Source: Streptomyces sp. JB150
GTDB taxonomy: Bacteria; Actinomycetota; Actinomycetes; Streptomycetales; Streptomycetaceae
Length of the DNA: 64,000 nucleotides
Assembly: GCF_011193355.1 (NCBI RefSeq)
Contig: NZ_CP049780.1
Span: 3,216,169 to 3,280,168, forward strand
Direction: 5' to 3'
Shown here: piece after piece, positions 8,852 to 15,785 of the stretch
Numbering within the stretch: position 1 is the stretch's first letter
Layout: the number at the start of each line of letters is the position of its first letter
Position numbers and translations under genes: made by a program
The notes under the pieces: model-generated
Seen by the model: the letters and a program-made list of their open reading frames with translations, nothing else
Database searches by the model: none
Told to the model about the DNA's origin: nothing

Positions 8852-9337
8852 ATGCCTCACATGAATATACGCCGTGTGCCCTTCGACCACCCCGACGCCG
8901 TGAAGCTCAACGACGAGGTCCAGGCCGAGTACCACGAGCGCTACGGCGACGGCGGCGACGCCACCGTGCTCGCCCCGGAGGACTTCGAGCCCCCGAACGG
9001 CGTGTACTTCATCGGATACGACGAGCTGGACCGCCCGGTGGCCACCGGCGGCTGGCGGCGCCAGGACAAAAACGACGAGGGCAACGAGGACGGCGACGCC
9101 GAGCTGAAGCGCATGTACGTGATCAGACAGATGCGCGGCCGCGGCCTCGCCCGGCGCATGCTCGCGGCCCTGGAGGCGGACGCCCGCGCGGCCGGCCGCG
9201 TCCGCATGGTCCTGGAGACCGGCACCGAGCAGCCGGAGGCCATCGCCCTGTACACGTCCAGCGGCTACGAGCCCTGCGCGAAGTTCGGCTACTACCGCTT
9301 TCACGAGTCGAGCCGCTGCTACGCGAAGACCCTGTGA
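8852..9337 (+). CDS. GNAT-family N-acetyltransferase
   Basis: A 161-aa acetyl-CoA-dependent acetyltransferase. The acetyl-CoA motif is RQMRGRGLARRML (about 90-102), preceded by the ELKRMYV beta strand and followed by ALYTSSGYEPCAKFGYY, the typical GNAT C-terminal strand pair. The acceptor is not predictable. The ATG at 8852 lies only a few bases after a possible -10, so the transcript may be leaderless; a second ATG lies at 8861. It is divergent from xthA and ends before a hairpin. Confidence 0.88.
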   Translation: MPHMNIRRVPFDHPDAVKLNDEVQAEYHERYGDGGDATVLAPEDFEPPNGVYFIGYDELDRPVATGGWRRQDKNDEGNEDGDAELKRMYVIRQMRGRGLARRMLAALEADARAAGRVRMVLETGTEQPEAIALYTSSGYEPCAKFGYYRFHESSRCYAKTL

Positions 9338-9349
9338 CGTGCGCCACCT

Positions 9350-9370
9350 GAGGGCCCGTCACGGGCCCTC
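9350..9370 (+). terminator. Terminator hairpin after the GNAT gene
   Basis: GAGGGCCCG (9350-9358) pairs perfectly with CGGGCCCTC (9362-9370), with a 3-nt loop, 12 bp after the stop codon. Confidence 0.7.
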
Positions 9371-9407
9371 TTCCGGGGCGGCACACACGACGAGCGCGGG
9401 AAACACG

Positions 9408-9441
9408 ATAGAGCCCCGCTGGTTTCCCAGCGGGGCTCTAT
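9408..9441 (-). terminator. Terminator of the tRNA-Ala gene
   Basis: A perfect 15-bp stem (9408-9422 with 9427-9441) and a 4-nt loop, 6 bp beyond the tRNA 3' end on its own strand. Confidence 0.85.
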
Positions 9442-9447
9442 GCTGCG

Positions 9448-9521
9448 TGGACCTGAGGGGATTTGAACCCCTGGCCCCCTCGATGCGAACGAGGTGCGCT
9501 ACCGGACTGCGCCACAGGCCC
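9448..9521 (-). tRNA. tRNA-Ala (anticodon CGC)
   Basis: Read on the minus strand, a full cloverleaf folds: 7-bp acceptor with the alanine identity pair G3:U70, D arm GCGC..GCGC, anticodon stem CCTCG/CGAGG around loop TTCGCAT (anticodon CGC, reads GCG), and T arm AGGGGTTCAAATCCCCT. The discriminator is A and CCA is not encoded. Confidence 0.96.
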
Positions 9522-9592
9522 TTGCAACGAGTGAAACTTTAGCACCCCGATCGGCCTGCTCGGAAATCCGATCCCGGCCGGGGCCCGGGGAC

Positions 9593-10924
9593 CTACTCGT
9601 TGGCCGCGCGCGGCCGGTCCCCGTCCTCGTACTGATCGAACAGCGGCGTACGCCCCCGCTCCCGGGCCCGCCGGGCCGAGGCCGCCCGCCGGACGTCGCT
9701 GCGGCCGTCGCCCTCCGGCCGGTCTCCCGCCGGGTCCGCTTCCGCGTCGCCCGGCTCGTCCCCGGCCGGCTCGGCGGCCGCCCGGGTCTCCTCCTCCCGC
9801 GCGACGGGGCTCGACCGCGCCGAGCTCCAGGCGTCCGGCGCCCCGAGGTCGACGTCGGCCGTGGCGCGCGGCGCGACCGGCGCGGTGACGTACGTCGGCA
9901 GCGGCACCGGGACCGGCTCCCAGCTGTCCCCGTGCCCCGGCCGCCGCTGCCGCTCGCGCTGCTGGTCGACCCACTCGGCGTGGTCGGTCTGCTCGACGAG
10001 CGCGCGCCGGTCCGCGGCGAGCGCGGACAGGCCGGGATCGGCTTCCGGTTCCGGGCCTTCGTCGGGTTCGTCGCTGTCGGCGGGCGCGGACGGCTGCCGG
10101 CGCGGCTGGCGCGCCCGCTCCCGCAGCCGCTGGGCGGCGGCCTCCGCGCGGCGGCGGTCCATCTGGTAGGCGAAGCGGCGGCGTTCCTGGCTGCGCAGAT
10201 AGGCGATGTACGCGCTGAGCAGCACGGCGGGCACGCCGGGCGCCCACAGGAAGGCGAGTCCGCCGACGGCGGCCACGACCGAGCCCATGGTGAAGGCGAG
10301 GAAGAGCACCACGGTGGTGCGCCGACGGCGCGCGAGCACCTTCGAGCGCCGGGCGCGCGCGGCGGCGGCCTCCGCGCCCGGGGCCCGCCGGGCCCCCGGC
10401 ACCTGCCCCCGTACGCCCCCTGCACCGGTGCCGCGCGCGGGGGCGCCGCCGGGGGTGTGGGCGGACGGGGAGGCGGATGCCGGGCTGCCGCCGGGAACCG
10501 CCTGGCCGGAGCCTGGTGCCTGGCCGGGTGCGGACGCCTGGCCGGATGCGGACGTCTGGCCGGACCCGGATGCCGGGGTGCCGCCGGAGGCCTGCCCTGC
10601 CGCGGCGCCCGGCCCGCGGGCCGGCAGGGGCACCTGCGTGTGCGGGCGGGTCGGGGGCATGGCGAAGGCCCGGACGTCCACCGAGTCGGTGACCGCTTCC
10701 GGGTCGCTCAGGGCGGGCTCCGCCTCGTCGGCGGAGCGCGCCTGCAGGTCCTTGGCGTACCGGCGCTCCATCCCGGCCCGTCCGGACAGCAACCGGATGG
10801 CTGTGCTGAAGCGTTCCGTCGGACGGGCCTCGTTCAGCTCGTCCTGCCTACGGAGCCACATCGGCACCAAGTAGGCGGCCCAGGCCCCGACGATGACTGC
10901 GTAGATGAGGCCGCTGCTGCTCAC
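9593..10924 (-). CDS. sepX: SepX/GlpR-like cell-division membrane protein
   Basis: A 443-aa protein. One TM segment is at the extreme N terminus (GLIYAVIVGAWAAYLVPMWL), followed by a conserved RRQDELNEARPTERFSTAIR stretch and a long Gly/Ala/Ser/Pro low-complexity region. Then come a basic patch and two closely spaced TM segments (TVVLFLAFTMG.., PGVPAVLLSAYIAYL), and a charged disordered C-terminal tail. This layout and the galU-moeA-rimJ neighbourhood match Streptomyces SepX, described as the counterpart of corynebacterial GlpR, the membrane receptor of the gephyrin-like protein Glp. GTG start. The 172 bp separating it from the rimJ-like gene are unusually AT-rich and may hold its own promoter. 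The name is from memory of topology and synteny. Confidence 0.7.
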   Translation of the reverse strand: MSSSGLIYAVIVGAWAAYLVPMWLRRQDELNEARPTERFSTAIRLLSGRAGMERRYAKDLQARSADEAEPALSDPEAVTDSVDVRAFAMPPTRPHTQVPLPARGPGAAAGQASGGTPASGSGQTSASGQASAPGQAPGSGQAVPGGSPASASPSAHTPGGAPARGTGAGGVRGQVPGARRAPGAEAAAARARRSKVLARRRRTTVVLFLAFTMGSVVAAVGGLAFLWAPGVPAVLLSAYIAYLRSQERRRFAYQMDRRRAEAAAQRLRERARQPRRQPSAPADSDEPDEGPEPEADPGLSALAADRRALVEQTDHAEWVDQQRERQRRPGHGDSWEPVPVPLPTYVTAPVAPRATADVDLGAPDAWSSARSSPVAREEETRAAAEPAGDEPGDAEADPAGDRPEGDGRSDVRRAASARRARERGRTPLFDQYEDGDRPRAANE

Positions 10925-11096
10925 GCCTCACACGGTAGAGGGGTTTGCGTGAGGCCATCCGCCAATTGAGCCGGTGTGTCGCACGATCTGGCTGATATTT
11001 CTAGCTTTTTTTGTGAGGGATGCGATCAGCGGCCCGCTCCGACCGTGAATTCACGGCAGCGAACCGGTCATCGAGCCGAGAATTTCGAACATTTAT

Positions 11097-11720
11097 TCAA
11101 TTACTGCTGCGGGTGCGGCTGCGTCGCCACCGGTTCACCAGCCCGTCGGGCACTTCCTCCGCGGTCAGCGCGAAGACGAGGTGGTCGCGCCAGGCCCCGT
11201 CGATGTGGAGATAACGCGGCCGCAGCCCCTCCTCGCGAAATCCCAGTTTCTCCACCACGCGGCGGCTCGGCCCGTTCTCCGGGCGAATGCACACCTCCAC
11301 GCGGTGCAGTCCGACGGTGCGGAAACAGTGGTCGACGACGAGGGCCACGGCGGTCGGCATCACCCCGCGGCCGGCCACCGCCTCGTCCACCCAGTAGCCG
11401 ATATGACCGGAGCACATCGAGCCCCAGGTGATCCCGGCGACCGTCAACTGCCCGACCAGCCGCCCCTGGTACTCGATCACGAACGGCAGCATCCGGCCCG
11501 CGTTCGCCTCCGCGCGCAGATGGCGCACCATCTGGCGGTAGGTCGGCCGGTGGATCACCGGTCCGCCGGGGCCTGGCGGCGGGATCGTCGCCTCCCAGGG
11601 GCGCAGCCAGTCCCGGTTGCGCCGGTTGACCTCGCGCCAGGCCCGCTGGTCGCGCAGCTTTATCGGCCGCAGGACGACGTCTCCCTCGACCAGCTCGACG
11701 GGCCAGGATGCGCCGTTCAG
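11097..11720 (-). CDS. rimJ: RimJ/RimL-type GNAT acetyltransferase, probable CTG start
   Basis: Protein N-acetyltransferase family (207 aa). Seen: the N-terminal ELVEGDVVLRPIKLRDQRAW typical of RimJ/RimL, VIEYQGRLVGQLTV, YWVDEAVAGRGVMPTA (acetyl-CoA loop), and NGPSRRVVEKLGFREEG. The family-type N terminus continues upstream of the first GTG (11558) to an in-frame TGA, and no ATG, GTG or TTG lies in between. The CTG at 11720 overlaps the moaB stop as CTGA, exactly like the ATGA/GTGA overlaps elsewhere here, with a G-run about 6 nt upstream. I therefore place the start at CTG. If wrong, the protein would lack its first 54 residues. Confidence 0.8.
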   Translation of the reverse strand: MNGASWPVELVEGDVVLRPIKLRDQRAWREVNRRNRDWLRPWEATIPPPGPGGPVIHRPTYRQMVRHLRAEANAGRMLPFVIEYQGRLVGQLTVAGITWGSMCSGHIGYWVDEAVAGRGVMPTAVALVVDHCFRTVGLHRVEVCIRPENGPSRRVVEKLGFREEGLRPRYLHIDGAWRDHLVFALTAEEVPDGLVNRWRRSRTRSSN

Positions 11721-12232
11721 CTCGCACCCCCCGGTCCGGGTCCGGGGTGGTCACCGCCGCGGATCTGGTCGACGGCGTGGACCAGCAGCGGCTCCAGCAC
11801 GGCCAGCCCGTCGCGCACCCCGCCGGTCGATCCGGGCAGGTTCACGATCAGCGTGCGGCCCGCCACTCCGGCCAGGCCCCGGGAGAGGACTGCGGTCGGC
11901 ACCTTGTCCCGGCCGTAGGCCCGGATCGCCTCCGCGATGCCCGGCACCTCGAAGTCGAGCACCGCGCGGGTGGCCTCCGGGGTGCGGTCGGTGGGCGAGA
12001 CGCCCGTGCCGCCGGTGGTGACGATCACGTCGTACCCGGCGTCCACGCCCGCCCGCAGCGCGGCCTCCACGGGGTCGCCGTCGGGGACGACCCGGGGGCC
12101 GTCCACGGCGAAGCCGAAGCCGGTGAGGCCGTCGGCGACCAGCGGGCCGCCCCGGTCCTCGTAGACGCCCGCGGCGGCGCGCTGGGATGCCGTGACGACC
12201 AGCGCGCGGTACGGCGCGGCCGGCCGGCTCAC
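11717..12232 (-). CDS. moaB: MoaB/Mog-type molybdopterin adenylyltransferase
   Basis: A 171-aa protein of the MoaB/Mog fold, which adenylylates molybdopterin before metal insertion. Seen: [41 protein letters not shown] (the TTGGTG-Ser/Pro-x-D signature), and [12 protein letters not shown] near the C terminus. GTG start at 12232 overlaps the moaC stop (GTGA), and the stop overlaps the rimJ-like CTG. It is part of the galU-moeA-moaC-moaB-rimJ cluster. Confidence 0.9.
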   Translation of the reverse strand: MSRPAAPYRALVVTASQRAAAGVYEDRGGPLVADGLTGFGFAVDGPRVVPDGDPVEAALRAGVDAGYDVIVTTGGTGVSPTDRTPEATRAVLDFEVPGIAEAIRAYGRDKVPTAVLSRGLAGVAGRTLIVNLPGSTGGVRDGLAVLEPLLVHAVDQIRGGDHPGPGPGGAS

Positions 12233-12708
12233 GACCGGCTCCAGTCGCCGGACTTCCCGCCCGTCTTCTCCTCCACCCGCACGTCCGTGATGACCGCTCC
12301 CTTGTCCACCGCCTTGACCATGTCGACCACGGTGAGCGCGGCGACACAGACCGCTGTCAGGGCCTCCATCTCGACGCCCGTGCGGTCCGTCGTCCGCACC
12401 GTGGCGGTGATCTCCACGGCGTCGTCCGCGACCGACAGATCCAGTGTCACACCCGTCACCGACAACGGGTGGCACAGCGGGATCAGGTCCGGGGTGCGCT
12501 TGGCGCCCATGATCCCGGCGATCCGCGCGGTGGCGAGGGCGTCGCCCTTGGGCAGCCCCTCACCGCGCAGCAGCTCGACCACGCGGGGCGAGACGAGGAC
12601 GCGTCCACTGGCGCGGGCGGTGCGCGCGGTCACGTCCTTCTGCGATACGTCGACCATCCGGGCGGCGCCCGCGTCGTCGATGTGCGTCAGTCGGTCCTGC
12701 GTACTCAT
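12229..12708 (-). CDS. moaC: Cyclic pyranopterin monophosphate synthase
   Basis: MoaC (159 aa) completes the first step of molybdenum cofactor synthesis, converting 3',8-cyclo-7,8-dihydro-GTP to cPMP. Seen: [50 protein letters not shown] and [11 protein letters not shown], all family signatures. I chose ATG 12708, giving [11 protein letters not shown], which fits family length; an in-frame GTG at 12771 would add 21 residues. It overlaps moaB by 4 nt. An 84-bp gap separates it from moeA. Confidence 0.94.
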   Translation of the reverse strand: MSTQDRLTHIDDAGAARMVDVSQKDVTARTARASGRVLVSPRVVELLRGEGLPKGDALATARIAGIMGAKRTPDLIPLCHPLSVTGVTLDLSVADDAVEITATVRTTDRTGVEMEALTAVCVAALTVVDMVKAVDKGAVITDVRVEEKTGGKSGDWSRS

Positions 12709-12792
12709 GTTCTGTGCCGCTCCCGGTCCGGGCCCTCGCGGTGCGGCGCGCGGGCCTGCTGTGCGCGACACGGTACCGCCAACACCGGGGCG

Positions 12793-14115
12793 TCAGCCGA
12801 GCAGGATCACCTCGACGTCGTCGCCGGGCGCGACGGAGGTCACGTCCTCGGGGACGACGATCAGCGCGTTCGCGCGGGCGAGGGCGGCGACCAGGTGGGA
12901 GCCGGCTCCGCCGACCGGGGTGACGGTGCCGTCGGCGTACGCGCCGCGCAGGAACTGGCGGCGGGCCTTGGGCGAGGTCAGCGGCCGGTCCGCGGTCAGG
13001 GTGGCGCGGGCCGCGGGCCGGTGCACGTCCGTGAGGCCCATGAGGGTGCGGATCGCGGGGCGGACGAACAGCTCGAAGGAGACGTACGCCGACACCGGGT
13101 TGCCGGGCAGGGCCAGCAGCGGGGTGTGGTCGGGGCCGATGGAGCCGAAGCCCTGCGGTTTGCCGGGCTGCATGGCGAGCTTGCGGAACTCGACGCCACT
13201 GCCCGGCTCGTCCTCGTCGCCGACGTGCGACAGCGCCTCCTTGACGACGTCGTACGCGCCGACGCTGACGCCGCCGGTGGTGACCATGAGGTCGGCGCGC
13301 ACCAGCTGGTCGTCGATCGCGGTGCGCAGGGTCTCGGCGTCGTCGGCGACGGCGCCCACGCGGTAGGCGATGGCGCCGGCGTCGCGGGCGGCGGCGGTGA
13401 GGGCGAAGCTGTTGGAGTCGTAGATCCGGCCGGGGGCCAGCTCCTCGTCGGGCTGGACGAGTTCGCTGCCGGTGGACAATACGACCACGCGCGGGCGGGG
13501 GCGGACCCGGACCGTGCCGCGGCCGATGGCGGCGAGCAGCGCGATCTGCGGCGGGCCGAGGATGGTGCCGGCGTCGAGGGCGCGGTCGCCGGCCTTCACG
13601 TCGCTGCCCTGGGCGCGTACGTGCGCGCGTGCCTCGCACGGCCGGTGGACGCGCACCTGGCCGCCGGCCGCCTCCGGGGCGAGGCTGCGGGCGCGCATCC
13701 CCGCGACGGGGCCCTCGCCGAGGCCGCCGTCGGTCCACTCCACGGGGACCACGGCCTCGGCGCCGGGCGGCAGCGGGGCGCCCGTCATGATGCGGGCGGC
13801 CTGGCCGGGTCCCACGTGGAGCAGTCCGGCCTGGCCGGCCGCGACGTCCCCGACGACGTCCAGGACGGCCGGGAACTCCTCGCTCGCGCCCGCGACATCC
13901 GCGACCCGCACCGCGTACCCGTCCATGGAACTGTTGTCGAACGGCGGCAGGGAGACCGGCACCGTGATGTCGTCGACCAGGACGCAGCCCTGGGCGTCGA
14001 GCAGGTTCAGCTCGATGGGTTCGAGGGGGCGGACGGTGGCGAGGATGTCCTCCAGGTGTTCGTCCACCGACCACAGGTGGTCCTGGCCGGTGGCGCGGGG
14101 CGCGGCGGTGCTCAC
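12793..14115 (-). CDS. moeA: MoeA / gephyrin-like molybdopterin molybdenumtransferase
   Basis: A 440-aa MoeA-family protein, normally catalysing molybdate insertion into adenylylated molybdopterin. Seen: PPFDNSSMDGYAV (about 57-69), GQAARIMTGAPLPPGAEAVV, STGSELV, TTGGVSVGAYDVVKEAL, MQPGKPQGFG and LPGNPVSAYVSFELFVRP. In Corynebacterium a paralogue in a galU-linked locus (Glp) is recruited to the FtsZ ring and binds membrane protein GlpR. The sepX-like gene four genes downstream makes a division role here plausible, but sequence alone cannot decide between roles. GTG start 5 bp after the galU stop, with GAGGAG upstream. Confidence 0.92.
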   Translation of the reverse strand: MSTAAPRATGQDHLWSVDEHLEDILATVRPLEPIELNLLDAQGCVLVDDITVPVSLPPFDNSSMDGYAVRVADVAGASEEFPAVLDVVGDVAAGQAGLLHVGPGQAARIMTGAPLPPGAEAVVPVEWTDGGLGEGPVAGMRARSLAPEAAGGQVRVHRPCEARAHVRAQGSDVKAGDRALDAGTILGPPQIALLAAIGRGTVRVRPRPRVVVLSTGSELVQPDEELAPGRIYDSNSFALTAAARDAGAIAYRVGAVADDAETLRTAIDDQLVRADLMVTTGGVSVGAYDVVKEALSHVGDEDEPGSGVEFRKLAMQPGKPQGFGSIGPDHTPLLALPGNPVSAYVSFELFVRPAIRTLMGLTDVHRPAARATLTADRPLTSPKARRQFLRGAYADGTVTPVGGAGSHLVAALARANALIVVPEDVTSVAPGDDVEVILLG

Positions 14116-14120
14116 GGTGG

Positions 14121-15023
14121 CTACATCTCCTCGGTGACGTAACTGCGAAGCCAGGACCGGAAGTCCGGGCCCAGGTCCTCACGTTCGCACGCGAGTCTGA
14201 CAATGGCACGCAGGTAGTCGCCGCGGTCGCCGGTGTCATAGCGGCGGCCCTGGAAGACGACGCCGTGCACGGGGCCGCCGGCCTTCTCGTCCTGGGCGAG
14301 CTGCTGGAGGGCGTCGGTCAGCTGGATCTCGCCGCCGCGGCCGGGTTCGGTCGTGCGCAGTATGCCGAAGATGCCCGGGTCGAGGACGTAGCGGCCGATG
14401 ATGGCGTAGTTGGACGGGGCGTCGGCCGCGTCCGGCTTCTCGACCAGGCCGGTCACCTTGACGACGTCGCCGTCCGTGGTGGCCTCGACGGCGGCGCAGC
14501 CGTAGAGGTGGATCTGCTCGGGCGCGACCTCCATGAGCGCGACGACGCTGCCGCCGTGCCGCTCCTGGACGTCGATCATCCGCTGGAGCAGGGGGTCGCG
14601 CGGGTCGATCAGGTCGTCGCCGAGGAGGACGGCGAAGGGCTCGTCGCCGACGTGCGGGGCGGCGCACAGGACGGCGTGGCCGAGGCCCCTGGGGTCGCCC
14701 TGGCGGACGTAGTGCATCGTGGCGAGGTCGCTTGACTCCTGCACCTTGGCGAGCCGTTCGGCGTCGCCCTTCTTCTCGAGCGCGGACTCCAGCTCGTAGT
14801 TGCGGTCGAAGTGGTCCTCAAGCGGGCGCTTGTTGCGCCCTGTGATCATGAGGACGTCGTCGAGGCCCGCCGCGACGGCCTCCTCGACCACGTACTGGAT
14901 CGCCGGCTTGTCCACGACCGGCAGCATCTCCTTGGGAGTGGCCTTGGTGGCCGGCAGGAACCGGGTGCCGAGGCCTGCTGCGGGAATGACAGCCTTGCTG
15001 ATCCTGGGGTGCGACTGAGTCAT
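14121..15023 (-). CDS. galU: UTP-glucose-1-phosphate uridylyltransferase
   Basis: Makes UDP-glucose for cell-envelope glycans and trehalose; 300 aa. Seen: AVIPAAGLGTRFLPATKATPKEM (nucleotide-binding GxGTRxLPxTK with the KEM motif), PAIQYVVEEA, HAVLCA, LLGDDLID (metal Asp), LVEKP and GGEIQLTDAL. I prefer ATG 15023 (MTQSHPRIS); ATG 15035, with AAAGG 8 nt upstream, would add four residues. It is first gene of the galU-moeA-moaC-moaB-rimJ-sepX series and divergent from the 5-formyl-THF cyclo-ligase gene. Confidence 0.94.
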   Translation of the reverse strand: MTQSHPRISKAVIPAAGLGTRFLPATKATPKEMLPVVDKPAIQYVVEEAVAAGLDDVLMITGRNKRPLEDHFDRNYELESALEKKGDAERLAKVQESSDLATMHYVRQGDPRGLGHAVLCAAPHVGDEPFAVLLGDDLIDPRDPLLQRMIDVQERHGGSVVALMEVAPEQIHLYGCAAVEATTDGDVVKVTGLVEKPDAADAPSNYAIIGRYVLDPGIFGILRTTEPGRGGEIQLTDALQQLAQDEKAGGPVHGVVFQGRRYDTGDRGDYLRAIVRLACEREDLGPDFRSWLRSYVTEEM

Positions 15024-15078
15024 GCCCGACACCATATCCGGTGCCTTTGTGCGGAATCGGAGGCTCCGGTTACTAGAC

Positions 15079-15090
15079 GCTCATATGAGC
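15079..15090. promoter_or_regulatory. 12-bp palindrome in galU / 5-FCL divergent region
   Basis: GCTCATATGAGC is a perfect palindrome, 26 bp before the 5-FCL GTG and about 55 bp before galU. It could bind a dimeric regulator; none is identified. Confidence 0.4.
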
Positions 15091-15116
15091 ACATTGAAAG
15101 CGTACGGGAGTGACAG

Positions 15117-15728
15117 GTGGGCCACAGCGGACCTTCGAGCGAGCCTGACAAGCGCGCGTTGCGGCGCCGGCTCATCGCGGTGAGGAACAGGTTGACGGCC
15201 GGTGACGTGCGGGAATCGGAGGCGGCTCTGGCCCGGCGGGCACTGGAGCTGCCCGAGCTGGCACACGCGCGCACGGTGGCGGCCTATGTGTCCGTCGGGA
15301 GTGAACCGGGGACGCGCGCGCTGCTCGACGCGCTGCGCGCGCGGGGCGTGCGCGTCCTTCTTCCGGTCCTGTTGCCCGACAACGACCTGGACTGGGGCGT
15401 GTACGCCGGTCAGGACTCCCTGGCCCGCGTCCGGCACGGCGGGAAGATGGCGCTCCTCGAGCCCGTCGGCGAGCGCCTCGGCGCGGACGCGGTGACCGCC
15501 GCCGACGCCGTGCTGCTGCCGGGGCTCGCGGTCGACGCGCGCGGGATGCGGCTGGGACGCGGCGGCGGCTCCTACGACCGGGTCCTGGCCCGGCTGGAAC
15601 GCGCGGGCGCGCGTCCGGCGCTGGTGGTGCTGCTGTACGACGCGGAGGTCGTCGAGCGGGTCCCGCGGGAGCAGCACGACCGGCCCGTGCACGCGGTGGT
15701 GACCCCGTCCGGGGTGCGCCGGTTCTGA
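15117..15728 (+). CDS. 5-formyltetrahydrofolate cyclo-ligase
   Basis: ATP-dependent enzyme (203 aa) converting 5-formyl-THF to 5,10-methenyl-THF. Seen: an N-terminal basic KRALRRRLIAVRNRL, YVSVGSEPGTRALLDALRARG (ATP/substrate loop), DAVLLPGLAVDARGMRLGRGGGSYDRVL (the family GxGxGxYDR signature), and a C-terminal VHAVVTPSGVRRF. GTG start with GGAG 6 nt upstream. Divergent from galU; ends in a strong shared terminator. Confidence 0.93.
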   Translation: MGHSGPSSEPDKRALRRRLIAVRNRLTAGDVRESEAALARRALELPELAHARTVAAYVSVGSEPGTRALLDALRARGVRVLLPVLLPDNDLDWGVYAGQDSLARVRHGGKMALLEPVGERLGADAVTAADAVLLPGLAVDARGMRLGRGGGSYDRVLARLERAGARPALVVLLYDAEVVERVPREQHDRPVHAVVTPSGVRRF

Positions 15729-15732
15729 CACG

Positions 15733-15770
15733 GCGAAGGGCCCTCCACGCGCGCGTGGAGGGCCCTTCGC
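15733..15770. terminator. Bidirectional terminator
   Basis: A 38-bp perfect inverted repeat between the convergent 5-FCL and penicillin-acylase-like genes. Confidence 0.88.
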
Positions 15771-15785
15771 ATCGGGGTCAGCCGC

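Noticed and set aside
9599..10425. Ser/Arg-rich frames within the SepX-like gene
   Set aside because: Alternate-frame shadows; the chosen frame has TM helices and the conserved N terminus.
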